Of a stretch of DNA of 64,000 nt, positions 27,014 to 36,527 are shown one piece after another. The notes beneath the pieces were generated by a model. That model ran no database searches. It was given only the letters and a program-made list of their open reading frames with translations, and was not told the origin of the DNA. The translations under genes and the position numbers were made by a program. How positions within the stretch are numbered: position 1 is the stretch's first letter; each line of letters opens with the position of its first letter. The DNA comes from Ralstonia sp. A12. Lineage in GTDB: Bacteria; Pseudomonadota; Gammaproteobacteria; Burkholderiales; Burkholderiaceae. The stretch spans positions 186,001 to 250,000 of the forward strand of contig NZ_JSZO01000008.1 in NCBI RefSeq assembly GCF_000801955.1, written 5' to 3'.

Positions 27014-28015
27014 ATGAAAACCCGAGACAAACTCCTGCTGTGTTCCGCCATCGCCAGCATGATGGCCGCAGCCCCTGCCGCGCAGGCGGCCGACAAGATC
27101 ACCCTGATGGTTGGTGGCTACGAGAAGATCATCTATCTGCCCGCCAAGCTGGCCGAAGGCCTGGGCTACTTCAAGGAAGAAGGCCTGAACGTCGAACTGC
27201 TCAACGAAGGCGCCGGCGTGGATGCCGAGAACGAGATGCTGGCCGGCGCCGTGCAGGGCGTGGTGGGCTTCTACGACCACTGCGTCGACCTGCAGTCAAA
27301 GGGCAAGTACATCGAGTCGGTCGTGCAGCTGGCCCATGCACCGGGCGAGGTCGAGCTCGTGTCGAGCAAGCAGCCCCAGGTCAAGAGCATGGCCGACCTC
27401 AAGGGCAAGACGATGGGCGTGACGGGCCTGGGTTCGTCGACCAACTTCTTGACGCAGTACCTGATGGTCAAGGCCGGTGTGCCAATCGGGCAGTTCACCT
27501 CGCTGCCAGTGGGCGCCGGTACGACGTTCATCATGGCCATGCAGCAAGACAAGATCCAGGCCGGCATGACGACCGAGCCCACGATCACGCGCCTGCTCAA
27601 GACCGGCGAAGCACGCGTCCTGGTAGACCTGCGCACGGCCGAGAAAACCAAGGAAGCGCTGGGCGGCACCTATCCGGCAGCCTCGCTCTACATGCCGACG
27701 GACTGGGTCGAGAAGAACAAGCCCACCGTGCAGAAGCTCACCAACGCCTTCGTCAAAACGCTGCGCTACATCAACACGCACAGCGCGGCAGAGATTGCCG
27801 AGAAGATGCCCAAGGATTTCTACGTGGGTGACAAGGACGGCTATATCAAAGCGCTGGAAGGCGGCAAGGCGATGTTCACGGCAGACGGCGTGATGCCCAA
27901 GGGCGGGCCGGAAACCGTGCTGTCGGTGCTGAGCGCGTTCTCGCCCAACGTGAAGGGCAAGAAGATCGACCTCGCAAAGACGTACACGACCGAGTTCGTC
28001 GCGAAGGTGAAGTGA
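27014..28015 (+). CDS. ABC transporter substrate-binding protein (SsuA/NMT1-like)
   Basis: 333 residues from ATG at 27014; signal peptide ends near residue 25 (QAA-D). GYEKIIYLPAKLAEGLGYFKEEGL is the standard start of SsuA/NitT/TauA-type binding proteins, followed by the DLKGKTMGVTGLGSS hinge-lobe motif. It delivers a small molecule to the ATPase and permease encoded next. Whether the ligand is a sulfonate, pyrimidine precursor or something else cannot be read off. A second, more distant homologue is at 41466-42494. Confidence 0.92.
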   Translation: MKTRDKLLLCSAIASMMAAAPAAQAADKITLMVGGYEKIIYLPAKLAEGLGYFKEEGLNVELLNEGAGVDAENEMLAGAVQGVVGFYDHCVDLQSKGKYIESVVQLAHAPGEVELVSSKQPQVKSMADLKGKTMGVTGLGSSTNFLTQYLMVKAGVPIGQFTSLPVGAGTTFIMAMQQDKIQAGMTTEPTITRLLKTGEARVLVDLRTAEKTKEALGGTYPAASLYMPTDWVEKNKPTVQKLTNAFVKTLRYINTHSAAEIAEKMPKDFYVGDKDGYIKALEGGKAMFTADGVMPKGGPETVLSVLSAFSPNVKGKKIDLAKTYTTEFVAKVK

Positions 28016-28017
28016 TC

Positions 28018-28860
28018 ATGGGTGCAGCAATGGCAACGACCACCTCCAAGCCAGCCATCGAGCTGATCAACGTCAGCCGTCGCTTTCTGACGCCCGACGG
28101 CAAGTCAATGACGGCCATCCGGGATTTCACGATGACCGTCGAGCGCGGCGAGTTCGTTGCCGTTGTCGGCCCGACCGGCTGCGGCAAGTCCACCACGCTG
28201 AACCTCATCACCGGCCTGGCCAAGCCCTCCGCTGGCGAGGTGCGCCTGTTCGGTGGCCCGATTGACGGCATCGACAGCCGCATCGGGTTCGCCTTCCAGA
28301 CCGACGCGCTGTTCCCCTGGCGCAGCGTGATCGACAACGTCGTCGCTGGGCCGCTGTTTCGCGGAGTCTCGAAAGAAGAAGCGTATGCCAGCGCTCGCCA
28401 ATGGCTGGCGCGCGTGAACCTGACCGGGCACGAGACCAAGTTCCCCCATCAGCTCTCGGGCGGCATGCGCAAGCGGGTCTCGCTTGCGCAGACCTTCATC
28501 AACGGCCCGCAGATCCTGTTGATGGACGAGCCGTTCTCCGCGCTCGACGTACAGACCCGCGTGCTGATGCACGACGAGCTGCTGCGCCTGTGGTCACAAT
28601 CAAAGGCGTCGGTGGTGTTCGTCACCCACGACCTCGAAGAGGCCATCACCTTGGCAGACAAGGTGTACGTGCTGACGTCTGGACCTGCCACGGTCAAGTC
28701 GGTCTACACGATCGACATCCCGCGCCCGCGCATCGCCAGCGAAATCCGCTACGACGAACAATTCATCGATATCTCGCGCACCATCTGGAATGACCTGCGC
28801 GAAGAAGTGCAGCGCGGTGCCTCACAAGAGGAAGCCCGCGTTGCGGAGGCTGCAGCATGA
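28018..28860 (+). CDS. ABC transporter ATPase (SsuB/TauB-like)
   Basis: 280 residues from ATG at 28018, preceded by GGTGA in the end of the SBP gene; GTG 28012 and ATG 28030 are alternatives. Walker A GPTGCGKSTT, signature LSGGMRKRVSLAQ, Walker B ILLMDEPFSALD and the switch histidine VFVTHDLEEA are all intact. It powers the adjacent permease; start overlaps the SBP stop and its stop overlaps the permease start. Confidence 0.95.
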   Translation: MGAAMATTTSKPAIELINVSRRFLTPDGKSMTAIRDFTMTVERGEFVAVVGPTGCGKSTTLNLITGLAKPSAGEVRLFGGPIDGIDSRIGFAFQTDALFPWRSVIDNVVAGPLFRGVSKEEAYASARQWLARVNLTGHETKFPHQLSGGMRKRVSLAQTFINGPQILLMDEPFSALDVQTRVLMHDELLRLWSQSKASVVFVTHDLEEAITLADKVYVLTSGPATVKSVYTIDIPRPRIASEIRYDEQFIDISRTIWNDLREEVQRGASQEEARVAEAAA

Positions 28861-29732
28861 ACAATCAAGCCACTCTCAAGCCACCGGTCGGCGTCTCCGT
28901 TCCATCCTCGGCAGAGATTGAAGCCGCAGCCGCGCGCAGCGCAAAGCGCCGCAAGCAGACCGTCTACTTCTGGCGTTACTTCATTCTCATCGTCTTTCTG
29001 GGCGGGTGGGAAGTGCTGGTCCGCATGAAGCTGATCGACGAGTTCTTCTTCTCCAAGCCGTCGGAGATCGTCTCGCGCCTCTATACCTGGCTGACCGAAG
29101 GCACGTCCGATGGACCGCTGTGGTACCACCTGTGGGTGACCATGGAGGAGTCGATGCTGGGCTTCATCACGGGCGCGGTGGCCGGCATCATCGCGGGCAT
29201 CGCGCTGGGGCGCAATCGCATGCTGTCCGATGTGTTCTCGGTCTACATCAAGGTGATCAACTCGGTGCCCCGCGTGGTGCTGGCACCCATCTTCATCATG
29301 ATCTTTGGCCTGGGGCTGACCTCCAAGGTGGCGCTGTCGTTCGTGATGGTGTTCTTCGTGGTGTTTGCCAACGCCTTCCAGGGCGTGCGTGAGGCCGACC
29401 GCAACCTGCTGGCCAACGCGCAGATCCTGGGCGCCCGCGGCTGGCAACTCACGCGCTCGGTTGTGATTCCGTCGGCCATGAGCTGGATCTTCGCTTCGCT
29501 GCACGTCAGCTTCGGCTTTGCCATCGTAGGTGCCATTGTCGGCGAGTTCGTGGGCGCGCGGTATGGCATCGGCCTGCTGATCAACATCGCAAAGGGCTCG
29601 TTCGATGCAGCCGGGATGTACGCGGCGATCGTCATCATCATGGTGGTCGCGCTCGCGGCTGAATACCTGATGACGCTGGTCGAAATGCGCCTGGCCAAAT
29701 GGCGTCCGGCACCGCTGCAAGACACGCACTGA
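28857..29732 (+). CDS. ABC transporter permease (SsuC/TauC-like)
   Basis: 291 residues with about six membrane helices and the cytoplasmic EAA loop ADRNLLANAQILGARGWQL that docks the ATPase. ATGA overlap with the ATPase gene shows tight coupling. The 55-residue N-terminal tail before helix 1 is rather long for the family. Confidence 0.95.
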   Translation: MNNQATLKPPVGVSVPSSAEIEAAAARSAKRRKQTVYFWRYFILIVFLGGWEVLVRMKLIDEFFFSKPSEIVSRLYTWLTEGTSDGPLWYHLWVTMEESMLGFITGAVAGIIAGIALGRNRMLSDVFSVYIKVINSVPRVVLAPIFIMIFGLGLTSKVALSFVMVFFVVFANAFQGVREADRNLLANAQILGARGWQLTRSVVIPSAMSWIFASLHVSFGFAIVGAIVGEFVGARYGIGLLINIAKGSFDAAGMYAAIVIIMVVALAAEYLMTLVEMRLAKWRPAPLQDTH

Positions 29733-29807
29733 GTCTGGTTGGGTCCGCTGGAGACCAGTGGACCTACCTCCTCGTTCCCGGTCAGCGTCCAACCAACAGA
29801 CCTCATC

Positions 29808-30728
29808 ATGATGATCGACAAAACAAGAGCCAAGGTCCCGGCCGCGAGGGTCCCGAAATACGCCATCGCTGCCCTGGCGCTCGTTGCAGTATCGGCAGCA
29901 CAAGCACAGTTTCCGGCGTCGATACCGGTGAAAAGCTACGCCCAGGAACTCGTTGACCGCACGGTCGCGCAGCATCCCGATCTCCGGGCCGTCGTGATGC
30001 ACGTGACGCCGCCCAACGCGGCTGACAACGTCGTCATTGCCTCGAACATCGGTCGCATCGGGAAACCCGCCGATGCCGATGACCTCGATGTGATCGCCAC
30101 CGGCAAGGCACACGTCGCAATGGACCAGGGCAACAAGCGCATCGAAATCGAGCTGCCGTTGCACGATGTCGGCGGTCAGACGGTTGGCAGTCTCGGCCTG
30201 GTGTGGCGCTATCCGGTCGGAGGCAACCATGCTGAGTTTGAGCGCATTGCCGGCATCATCCGTGACGCACTGTCGCGACGCATCCTCAGTCTCGCAAACC
30301 TGATGGACCCCTACCCTTTCGCGCCGCTGGTGACCACCAAATCCAGAGCGCAAACCCTGGTGGAAGAAGCGCTTCAACGCCACCCCGAAGTGACGGTGCT
30401 GGCCTTGCGTTCACGGGTTCAACCGAAGGGCGACCTGGTCCTGCTGGGCTCCACCTTCGGACGCCACGGCAAGAAGGCCGACACGGATGACATGAAAGTG
30501 TTGGACGCCACCGCGCCGATCACCGGCGTGTATTCGAACGGCAAGCGCTTTGGCGTAGACCTGCCGATCCGCAACCGCAGCGGCGTCGCAATCGGCACAC
30601 TGAACGTGGGCTACGCCTACGGCAGCGGTCAGGACGCGAAAGCCCTGACAACCCACGCTGTGGCACTGCGCGACGAACTTCAGATCCGCATTGCAGCCAC
30701 ACCGGCGCTTGAGGAGATCGACCCATGA
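29808..30728 (+). CDS. Periplasmic protein with two copies of the unrecognised domain
   Basis: 306 residues from ATG at 29808 (or 29811); signal peptide ends near residue 34 (AQA-Q). Two tandem domains of about 125 residues follow (about 41-165 and 172-300). The first shows KSYAQELVDRTVAQHPDL, then IASNIGRIGKPADADDLDV and LPLHDVGGQTVGSLGL; the second shows RAQTLVEEALQRHPEV, FGRHGKKADTDDMKV and LPIRNRSGVAIGTLNVGY. These match the single-domain protein at 24526 and the receptor N-terminus at 33570. It sits between the ABC permease and the first PstS-like gene, overlapping the latter by ATGA, so it belongs to the operon. Function unknown; ligand sensing or delivery is a guess. Confidence 0.75.
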   Translation: MMIDKTRAKVPAARVPKYAIAALALVAVSAAQAQFPASIPVKSYAQELVDRTVAQHPDLRAVVMHVTPPNAADNVVIASNIGRIGKPADADDLDVIATGKAHVAMDQGNKRIEIELPLHDVGGQTVGSLGLVWRYPVGGNHAEFERIAGIIRDALSRRILSLANLMDPYPFAPLVTTKSRAQTLVEEALQRHPEVTVLALRSRVQPKGDLVLLGSTFGRHGKKADTDDMKVLDATAPITGVYSNGKRFGVDLPIRNRSGVAIGTLNVGYAYGSGQDAKALTTHAVALRDELQIRIAATPALEEIDP

Positions 30729-32197
30729 TGCCGAGGTTCAGGAGCGCGCTCGGCCCACTGCTGGCGGCAACACTGCTGGCCGGCACGGCCAGCGTGACAG
30801 CCGCCGTATCCACACAGCGGACCGACACCACGACGGTGAGCAGCGTCGGCAGCAGCGAGATGGGTCCGTTGATGAACGCATGGCTGCATGCATTGCACCA
30901 GCGGCAGCCGGACATCTCCCGCGGCCCGCGTTGGCAGCATGTCAGCGATGCCGCCGCCATCGGCGCACTCATGTTCGAACTCGCAGACGTTGCGCCGATG
31001 ACGCGCCCGCCCCTGCCGGCCGAGCTCGCGCCCTATGCGCACCAGTTCGCCGGTGACATGATGAAGACCCCGGTGCTCGTGCGCGTGGCGCTGCACAACG
31101 GCAAGCCCGTTTTCCTGGCATTCAACAAACGGCCGGACTCCCCGCTGCCCCTGGCCGTCCTGGAATTCGTCGGCCTTGCGTTGAGCCCCGAGGGGCAGCA
31201 AATCGCCGCAGGCCAGCCCGGCTTTGCACCGCTGCCCGCCGACCAGATCGCGCAGGAGCTGCCCAAGCTCGACGGCTATCGCGCCACGCTCGACCCCGCG
31301 CTGCCCCGCTACGTTGCGGGTGGGCCGGTCAAAGGCGAAATCCGCAGCATCGGCAGCGACGGCATGAAGTCGCTGATGGAACGGTGGATGCATGACTTTC
31401 ACGCGCTGCAGCCCGGCGTCCGCAAAGGTGACCGCTGGGAGCACCTCGGCACGCTGAACGGCTTCCATGCCCTGATGGCCGGCGAAACCGATCTGGCCCC
31501 CATGGGCCGCGAACTCTGGCCCGACGAGACGGCGTCGTTCAAGCAACTGAATGCCGGGCACATGCCGTTCGAGATCCGGGTCGCGCGGGGCGGGTTCGAT
31601 ACCCAACAGCGCACCACTGCACAGGCGGTCTTCGTGAATGCGAGTAACCCGATCGAGCGCCTCACGATGCAGCAGCTGGCCGGCATCTTCGGTAGCTCGC
31701 CCACCATCACGCGCTGGGGCCAGCTCGGCCTGACGGGTGAATGGGCCAACCGCCCGATCACCCTCGATGTACCACCCCTCATCACGCCGAATGCCATGTC
31801 GATGCAGATCATGGCGCTCAAAGGCGGCGCCTGGAGCAGCACCGTGCACGAGGCGTCCGTGGCCGACACCGCGAAAGCGATCGCGGCCGACACGGCAGCC
31901 ATGGGCTTCGGCGGCTTCGAAGATGGCGGCCCCGGGCTCAAGACAGTGCCCGTGGCACGCGATGCTGGCAGTCAGGCCGTTGCCGGAACACACGAGACGG
32001 CATCGAGCGGCCGCTACCCGCTGACGCGCTACATGTACATCCGCCTGCGACGCAACCCGGGCGAGCCAGTGCCTGCGGTGATCAAGGAATTCTTGCGCTA
32101 CGTACTCAGTCGCCAGGGCCAGGAGCCCATCCTGTACTCCGGCTACTACCCCCTGACCGCGCAAGAGGTGAAGGAAGAGCTTGCCAAGCTCAGATGA
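30725..32197 (+). CDS. PstS-like periplasmic binding protein with extra half domain
   Basis: 490 residues, signal peptide near residues 1-28. The C-terminal part (about 190-490) is a complete PstS-type binding fold: RSIGSDGMKSLMERW, GETDLAPMGREL, NPIERLTMQQLAGIFG, WGQLGLTGEW, and the closing FLRYVLSRQGQEPI. The N-terminal part (about 35-180) repeats only the first lobe and the last segment (SVGSSEMGPLMNAW; EFVGLALSPEGQQIAAGQPG), as if the middle lobe had been deleted. No PstC/PstA/PstB genes are near. Start overlaps the two-domain gene. Confidence 0.85.
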   Translation: MMPRFRSALGPLLAATLLAGTASVTAAVSTQRTDTTTVSSVGSSEMGPLMNAWLHALHQRQPDISRGPRWQHVSDAAAIGALMFELADVAPMTRPPLPAELAPYAHQFAGDMMKTPVLVRVALHNGKPVFLAFNKRPDSPLPLAVLEFVGLALSPEGQQIAAGQPGFAPLPADQIAQELPKLDGYRATLDPALPRYVAGGPVKGEIRSIGSDGMKSLMERWMHDFHALQPGVRKGDRWEHLGTLNGFHALMAGETDLAPMGRELWPDETASFKQLNAGHMPFEIRVARGGFDTQQRTTAQAVFVNASNPIERLTMQQLAGIFGSSPTITRWGQLGLTGEWANRPITLDVPPLITPNAMSMQIMALKGGAWSSTVHEASVADTAKAIAADTAAMGFGGFEDGGPGLKTVPVARDAGSQAVAGTHETASSGRYPLTRYMYIRLRRNPGEPVPAVIKEFLRYVLSRQGQEPILYSGYYPLTAQEVKEELAKLR

Positions 32198-32253
32198 GTT
32201 GGAAGGCGAGCACGAACAGACATAGAACGACAACACGAGAGGAGACCCTAACC

Positions 32254-33426
32254 ATGAACCGATCCATCACACTCGCCGCCACGGCGCTGGCCGCCGCTGC
32301 ATCGCTGGTGATGCTCGCGCCGGCCCATGCCCAGGCGCAGCAGAGCACGACGCCCATGCTGATGTGGGTGACCCCGACAACCGCGACAAACAAGCCGCAG
32401 ACCGAAGCGCAAGCCAAGGCGGGCGTCGAACACGGCCGCGATCTGCCGGCCCCGGAAGTCCTGCAGCCGACGCTGGACGCGCAGCTCCCATCCTATCAAC
32501 CGCGGCGTGACATCAAGATCAGCGGCACGTTCAAGGGCGCGGCATCCGATGTGATGGTGGTCCTGGCGCAGAAGTGGATGGAGAAGTTCAAGACCTACTA
32601 CCCGGACGTCAACCTGTCGATCTCGCCGCCGTATGCGGGCAGCCTGGGGGCCATCGAACTGATCAAGGGCGACCTGGACTTCGTCTTCGTTTCACGCGAA
32701 CTCAAGCCCGATGACATCAGCAAGTTCAAAGCCAAGTTCGGCTACGACCCGCTCAGCGTGCCGATCACGGGAGGTTCGTACCGGCACTTCGGCGCGCTCG
32801 ATACGGTCGCCTTCTTCGTCAACAAGGACAACCCGATCGAGCAGATCACCTTCAAGCAGCTCGACCAGATGTACTCGTCCACACATGCCCGCGGCGGTGC
32901 AGCCATCACCAAGTGGGGCGATCTTGGCCTGACCGGCGAATGGGCCGACAAGCCGATCAATCTGTATGGCATCCGCCCGTGGAACGGCTTTGAGGAGTTC
33001 GTGCGCCAGCGGGTGCTGAGCGCAGACGGCAAGCGTGGCGAATGGCGCGATGGCGTCAAGTTCGAGAAGCTCGTGTTTCCCATGGCCAAGGACGTCGCCG
33101 CCGACCGGTACGCCATCGGGTATTCGGGCATGGCCTACATGGATGCCCCCGTCAAGCTCGTGCCGCTGGTCGAGAAGGCGGGTGACACGCCGCAAGCCCC
33201 GACTTATGAGAACGTTGCCCTGGCGACGTATCCGCTCAGCCGCCTGACCTACTTCAACACCAACAAGGCGCCGGGCAAGCCGCTGCCCCCGGCCCTGGAG
33301 GAATTCCTGAAATTTGTGCTCAGCCGCGAGGGGCAGCAGGTCGTCCTGGACCACGCCCGCTACGTGCCGCTGCGTGCATCACAGGTGAGCACGGCGCGCG
33401 GATTGGTGGACGGACGCGCCAACTAA
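32254..33426 (+). CDS. PstS-like periplasmic binding protein
   Basis: 390 residues from ATG at 32254 with ribosome site AGGAGA; signal peptide ends near residue 29 (AQA-Q). It has a longer N-terminal extension of about 55 residues before the fold begins at ISGTFKGAASDVMVVLAQKW. Family motifs are KGDLDFVFVSREL, NKDNPIEQITFKQLDQMY, WGDLGLTGEW and LEEFLKFVLSREGQQVV. Second of four PstS-like genes. The usual phosphate-binding Thr/Ser-Gly loop (TGGSY) is present in the middle, but ligand identity is open. Confidence 0.9.
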   Translation: MNRSITLAATALAAAASLVMLAPAHAQAQQSTTPMLMWVTPTTATNKPQTEAQAKAGVEHGRDLPAPEVLQPTLDAQLPSYQPRRDIKISGTFKGAASDVMVVLAQKWMEKFKTYYPDVNLSISPPYAGSLGAIELIKGDLDFVFVSRELKPDDISKFKAKFGYDPLSVPITGGSYRHFGALDTVAFFVNKDNPIEQITFKQLDQMYSSTHARGGAAITKWGDLGLTGEWADKPINLYGIRPWNGFEEFVRQRVLSADGKRGEWRDGVKFEKLVFPMAKDVAADRYAIGYSGMAYMDAPVKLVPLVEKAGDTPQAPTYENVALATYPLSRLTYFNTNKAPGKPLPPALEEFLKFVLSREGQQVVLDHARYVPLRASQVSTARGLVDGRAN

Positions 33427-33569
33427 CGGAGCCGCGCACTTGCTGAAGCAGGCCAATGCTGCAGCGCCAACCTGAAGGCGTACGGAGAAGAGCGCAAGAG
33501 CATTGGTCAGGCAGTACCAGACGCACCAGGCCGATCTGACAGGCCGGGCAAAATAAAGGTGGAGACAAT
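33427..33569 (+). other. Structured leader before the receptor gene
   Basis: This 143-bp gap can fold: CCAATGCT (33453-33460) pairs with AGCATTGG (33499-33506), with a smaller CGCC/GGCG stem inside. A ribosome site AAGGTGGAGA follows. It may be an mRNA hairpin that adjusts receptor expression relative to the upstream genes. Confidence 0.4.
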
Positions 33570-36476
33570 ATGAAGCTGGCCAAGACAACCCTGGCCCTGG
33601 CCATCCTGTTGGCGATCCCGCAAATGCGGGCGCTGGCTGCGGACGCACAAGCGTCGAGCGCGCAGGACAGTCGGGTCGATCGCAAAGACGGAGCGCAATC
33701 CTACGCGCAGTATCTCGTCGACAGTTACGCACGGCTGCATCCGGAACTGATCGGCATCGAACTGCACGCTTCACTGCCCAGCGGGCAGAGCACGATCGTG
33801 GCATCGAGAACACCCGCACTCGTGGGCACGCCTTCGAGCCCCGAAGATGTGGCCGTGTTCCGCACCGGCCGCGCACTCGTCGAGATCAACCGCAAGGGTG
33901 ACCAGAACGTCGAGGTGACGCTGCCACTGTTCGACATCGCCCGGCGGCCCATTGGCATTGCCGAGCTGACATTCCCCTATGCGCCCGGGACCGATGAAGA
34001 TGCCCTCCTGCGTCAGGCCGCGCAATACCGCAATGACCTCAGCCGCCGCATTCTCGATCCTGAGAGCCTGACGGCGCCGATGCAGCTCGACGAACGCATC
34101 CCCACCGAGTCCTATGCGCAGTTCCTGATTGATGACGCGCTCGAACAGTATCCCGGGGTGGAGGTTCTGGCGCTGCACGCGCGCACAGCGAAGGTCTCGG
34201 GTTATCCCATCACCGCCTCCAACATTGGCCGATACGGCAAGCCAGCGGAGCCCGGTGACCTTGCCGTCATTGAAAGCGGCACGCCCCACGGAGCCGTCGA
34301 CGCACGTGGTGCTCGCTATGAATGGAAGGTGCCGGTCAAGGACGCGGTGGGAACCACGATCGGTGTACTGGCTGTCGTGTTTCCGTATTCCTCCCGCACC
34401 GACCCGGAGGCGTTGCGCAAGCAGGCCGAGCGCATCGCAAGCGGTTTGCGCGAACGCATTTCGATTGCGTCCGGGCTGGATGCCCCGTACGCTGCCGCGG
34501 GCGTGGCCCCGCGCAGCGACGCCATGAAGGAATACAACAAGCCGGAGCTTGCCAACGAGCAGAGCCTGCCGATGACCAAGGAGGTCTCGTCCGGCCACGC
34601 ACTGAGCCAGACGCAGGAAGGCTATTCGGAGGCCATCAAGAACGTGGCCGGCGTGGTGTCGACCAACTCCGCCGGTAGCGCCAACGATGCCTTCGCCATT
34701 CGCGGCATCAAGCTCAACCTGTTCTCCAACTACCGCTTGGATGGTGGCCTGCCGGTCACCGGCGTCATCACAAACCCCACCGAGAACAAGGAGCGCGTTG
34801 AAACGCTCAAGGGCGCCAATGCGCTGATGTTCGGGATCGCCAGCCCGGCCGGCATCATCAACTTCGTCACCAAGCGCGCGGGCGAGCAGGACGTCACCAC
34901 GTTTGGCTTGGCTGGCAATGCATTCGGCCAGTATGGCGCCAGCATCGATATTGGACGGCGCTACGGCCCGCAGAAGCAACTTGGCGTGCGCCTGAATGCA
35001 TCGGCTACGCACTATGAGAACGGCGTCCGCGACCTGGGTGGCGACGGCGAGTTCGTCAGCCTCGGCCTGGATCTGAAGGCCACGTCCCGGCTCACCTTCC
35101 AGAGCGACTTCGAGTACTACCGCCGCCAGGTGCCGGAGCAGGCCGGCATCTCGCTCAAGCCGGCCGTCAACGGCGTTGTGCCGATCACGCCGGTGCCGGA
35201 CCCTAGAAACCTGCTTTCTGGCCGGTGGGACTTGTACACCCCCGAAACCTTCAACTGGCAAGGCCGCGCCGACTACCAGATCAGTGACGACTGGAAGGTC
35301 TTCACCCAGCTCGGTTATTCGGCTTCGCACCGCCACCGCACCACCGTGCGCATCTCCGGCTACGACCTGAACACCGGCGCCAACGGTCTGGTGAACGTAC
35401 AGCCGGTCACCAACGAATATCGCAATACCTTCATCCGCACCGAGGTGCTCGGCCATTTTGCGACCGGGCCCATCACGCACGATCTCACTCTGGGCGTGTC
35501 GCGCACGTCGCGCTATTCGCTGGCCGCGGACGTGCAGAACATGACGCTGCCGCAGCGCCAGAACATCTTTGACCCGATCGTCCTCAACCCGCCGGTCTAC
35601 ACCAAGCCCGGGGTGACCAGCCCGTCGCAGACCAGTACCGACGAGGCCGTGTACGCCTACGACACGATCGCACTCACCAAGCGCCTGAAGCTGCTGGTGG
35701 GGGCGCGCCAGGTGCTCGATACGGAGGAATCCGGCTCCGTCACGTCGCAGAACCATGTGTTCTCGCCTGCGTATGGCGTACTGTTCGACGTGCTGCCCAC
35801 CACCACGCTGTTCGCCAGCTACATGCAGGGTCTCGAAGCTGGCGGCACAGCGCCCGCGAATGCTGCAAACGCGAACGTGATCCTGGCGCCTGCCATCTCG
35901 AAGCAGAAGGAATTCGGCATTCGCGATTCGTTCTTCAAAGGGCTGTCGGTCAGTGCGTCGTATTTCGAGATCACGCGCGGTAATGCGGTGACCGACCCGG
36001 TCACCAACATCTTTGGCTACAGCGGCGACCTGTCGTACAAGGGTGTCGAGGCCACAGCAACCTATGAGATCAATCGCGCCTGGCGCATCCACGCTGCGGT
36101 GCTACGCCTGAAGGCACGCCAGGAGGCCCCGAACCAGCCGTTGATCAACGGCATGACGCCGGAGAACACGCCGGACTGGACCGGCAACATTGGCGTGTCG
36201 TACAGCCCCGCCGCAGTGCCCGGCCTGACGTTGCGCGGCGGTATTGCGTTGATCTCCAAACGGCCTGTCAACGCGCAGGACCAGGGCTATATCCCGGGCT
36301 ACAGCCTGTACAACATCGGTGCCAGCTACACCACGCGCATCCAGGGGCGCCGCACGACGTTCCAGCTTGCGATCGACAACCTTGCCAACAAGCGCTATTG
36401 GAACTCCGTGACGACCGGCACCTACGGCATCGGCATGGACCGCACCATCAAATTCAACGTCAAGTTCGACTTGTAA
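33570..36476 (+). CDS. TonB-dependent receptor with two N-terminal unrecognised domains
   Basis: 968 residues, about 250 longer than a plain receptor. Signal peptide ends near residue 24 (LAA-D). Residues about 41-165 and 178-300 are two copies of the domain seen alone at 24526 and doubled at 29808 (SYAQYLVDSYARLHPEL; then SYAQFLIDDALEQYPGV with ASNIGRYGKPAEPGDLAV). The plug follows at about 345-460 (FAIRGIKLNLFSNYRLDGG, ETLKGANALMFG, PAGIINFVTKRA). The 22-strand barrel fills the rest and ends KFNVKFDL. This front part is not the STN domain of FecA-type signal receptors. It should import a ligand too large or scarce for porins, using TonB energy. PstS-like genes flank it on both sides. Confidence 0.92.
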   Translation: MKLAKTTLALAILLAIPQMRALAADAQASSAQDSRVDRKDGAQSYAQYLVDSYARLHPELIGIELHASLPSGQSTIVASRTPALVGTPSSPEDVAVFRTGRALVEINRKGDQNVEVTLPLFDIARRPIGIAELTFPYAPGTDEDALLRQAAQYRNDLSRRILDPESLTAPMQLDERIPTESYAQFLIDDALEQYPGVEVLALHARTAKVSGYPITASNIGRYGKPAEPGDLAVIESGTPHGAVDARGARYEWKVPVKDAVGTTIGVLAVVFPYSSRTDPEALRKQAERIASGLRERISIASGLDAPYAAAGVAPRSDAMKEYNKPELANEQSLPMTKEVSSGHALSQTQEGYSEAIKNVAGVVSTNSAGSANDAFAIRGIKLNLFSNYRLDGGLPVTGVITNPTENKERVETLKGANALMFGIASPAGIINFVTKRAGEQDVTTFGLAGNAFGQYGASIDIGRRYGPQKQLGVRLNASATHYENGVRDLGGDGEFVSLGLDLKATSRLTFQSDFEYYRRQVPEQAGISLKPAVNGVVPITPVPDPRNLLSGRWDLYTPETFNWQGRADYQISDDWKVFTQLGYSASHRHRTTVRISGYDLNTGANGLVNVQPVTNEYRNTFIRTEVLGHFATGPITHDLTLGVSRTSRYSLAADVQNMTLPQRQNIFDPIVLNPPVYTKPGVTSPSQTSTDEAVYAYDTIALTKRLKLLVGARQVLDTEESGSVTSQNHVFSPAYGVLFDVLPTTTLFASYMQGLEAGGTAPANAANANVILAPAISKQKEFGIRDSFFKGLSVSASYFEITRGNAVTDPVTNIFGYSGDLSYKGVEATATYEINRAWRIHAAVLRLKARQEAPNQPLINGMTPENTPDWTGNIGVSYSPAAVPGLTLRGGIALISKRPVNAQDQGYIPGYSLYNIGASYTTRIQGRRTTFQLAIDNLANKRYWNSVTTGTYGIGMDRTIKFNVKFDL

Positions 36477-36527
36477 TCGCGGAGCCGTGGCAGACGTGCG
36501 TACGTTTCACGTTTGCCATGCCCAATC

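Noticed and set aside
28749-30383. 544-codon leftward open frame across the permease and two-domain protein
   Set aside because: Composition is antisense-like and it spans two well-supported genes with proper starts and coupling.
33771-36092. 773-codon leftward open frame opposite the TonB receptor
   Set aside because: The receptor frame has signal peptide, plug and barrel motifs; the antisense frame has none.
33570-36476. Receptor N-terminal extension as a FecA-type STN signalling domain
   Set aside because: The extension is about 260 residues in two related parts and lacks the STN pattern; no ECF sigma or anti-sigma gene is present.
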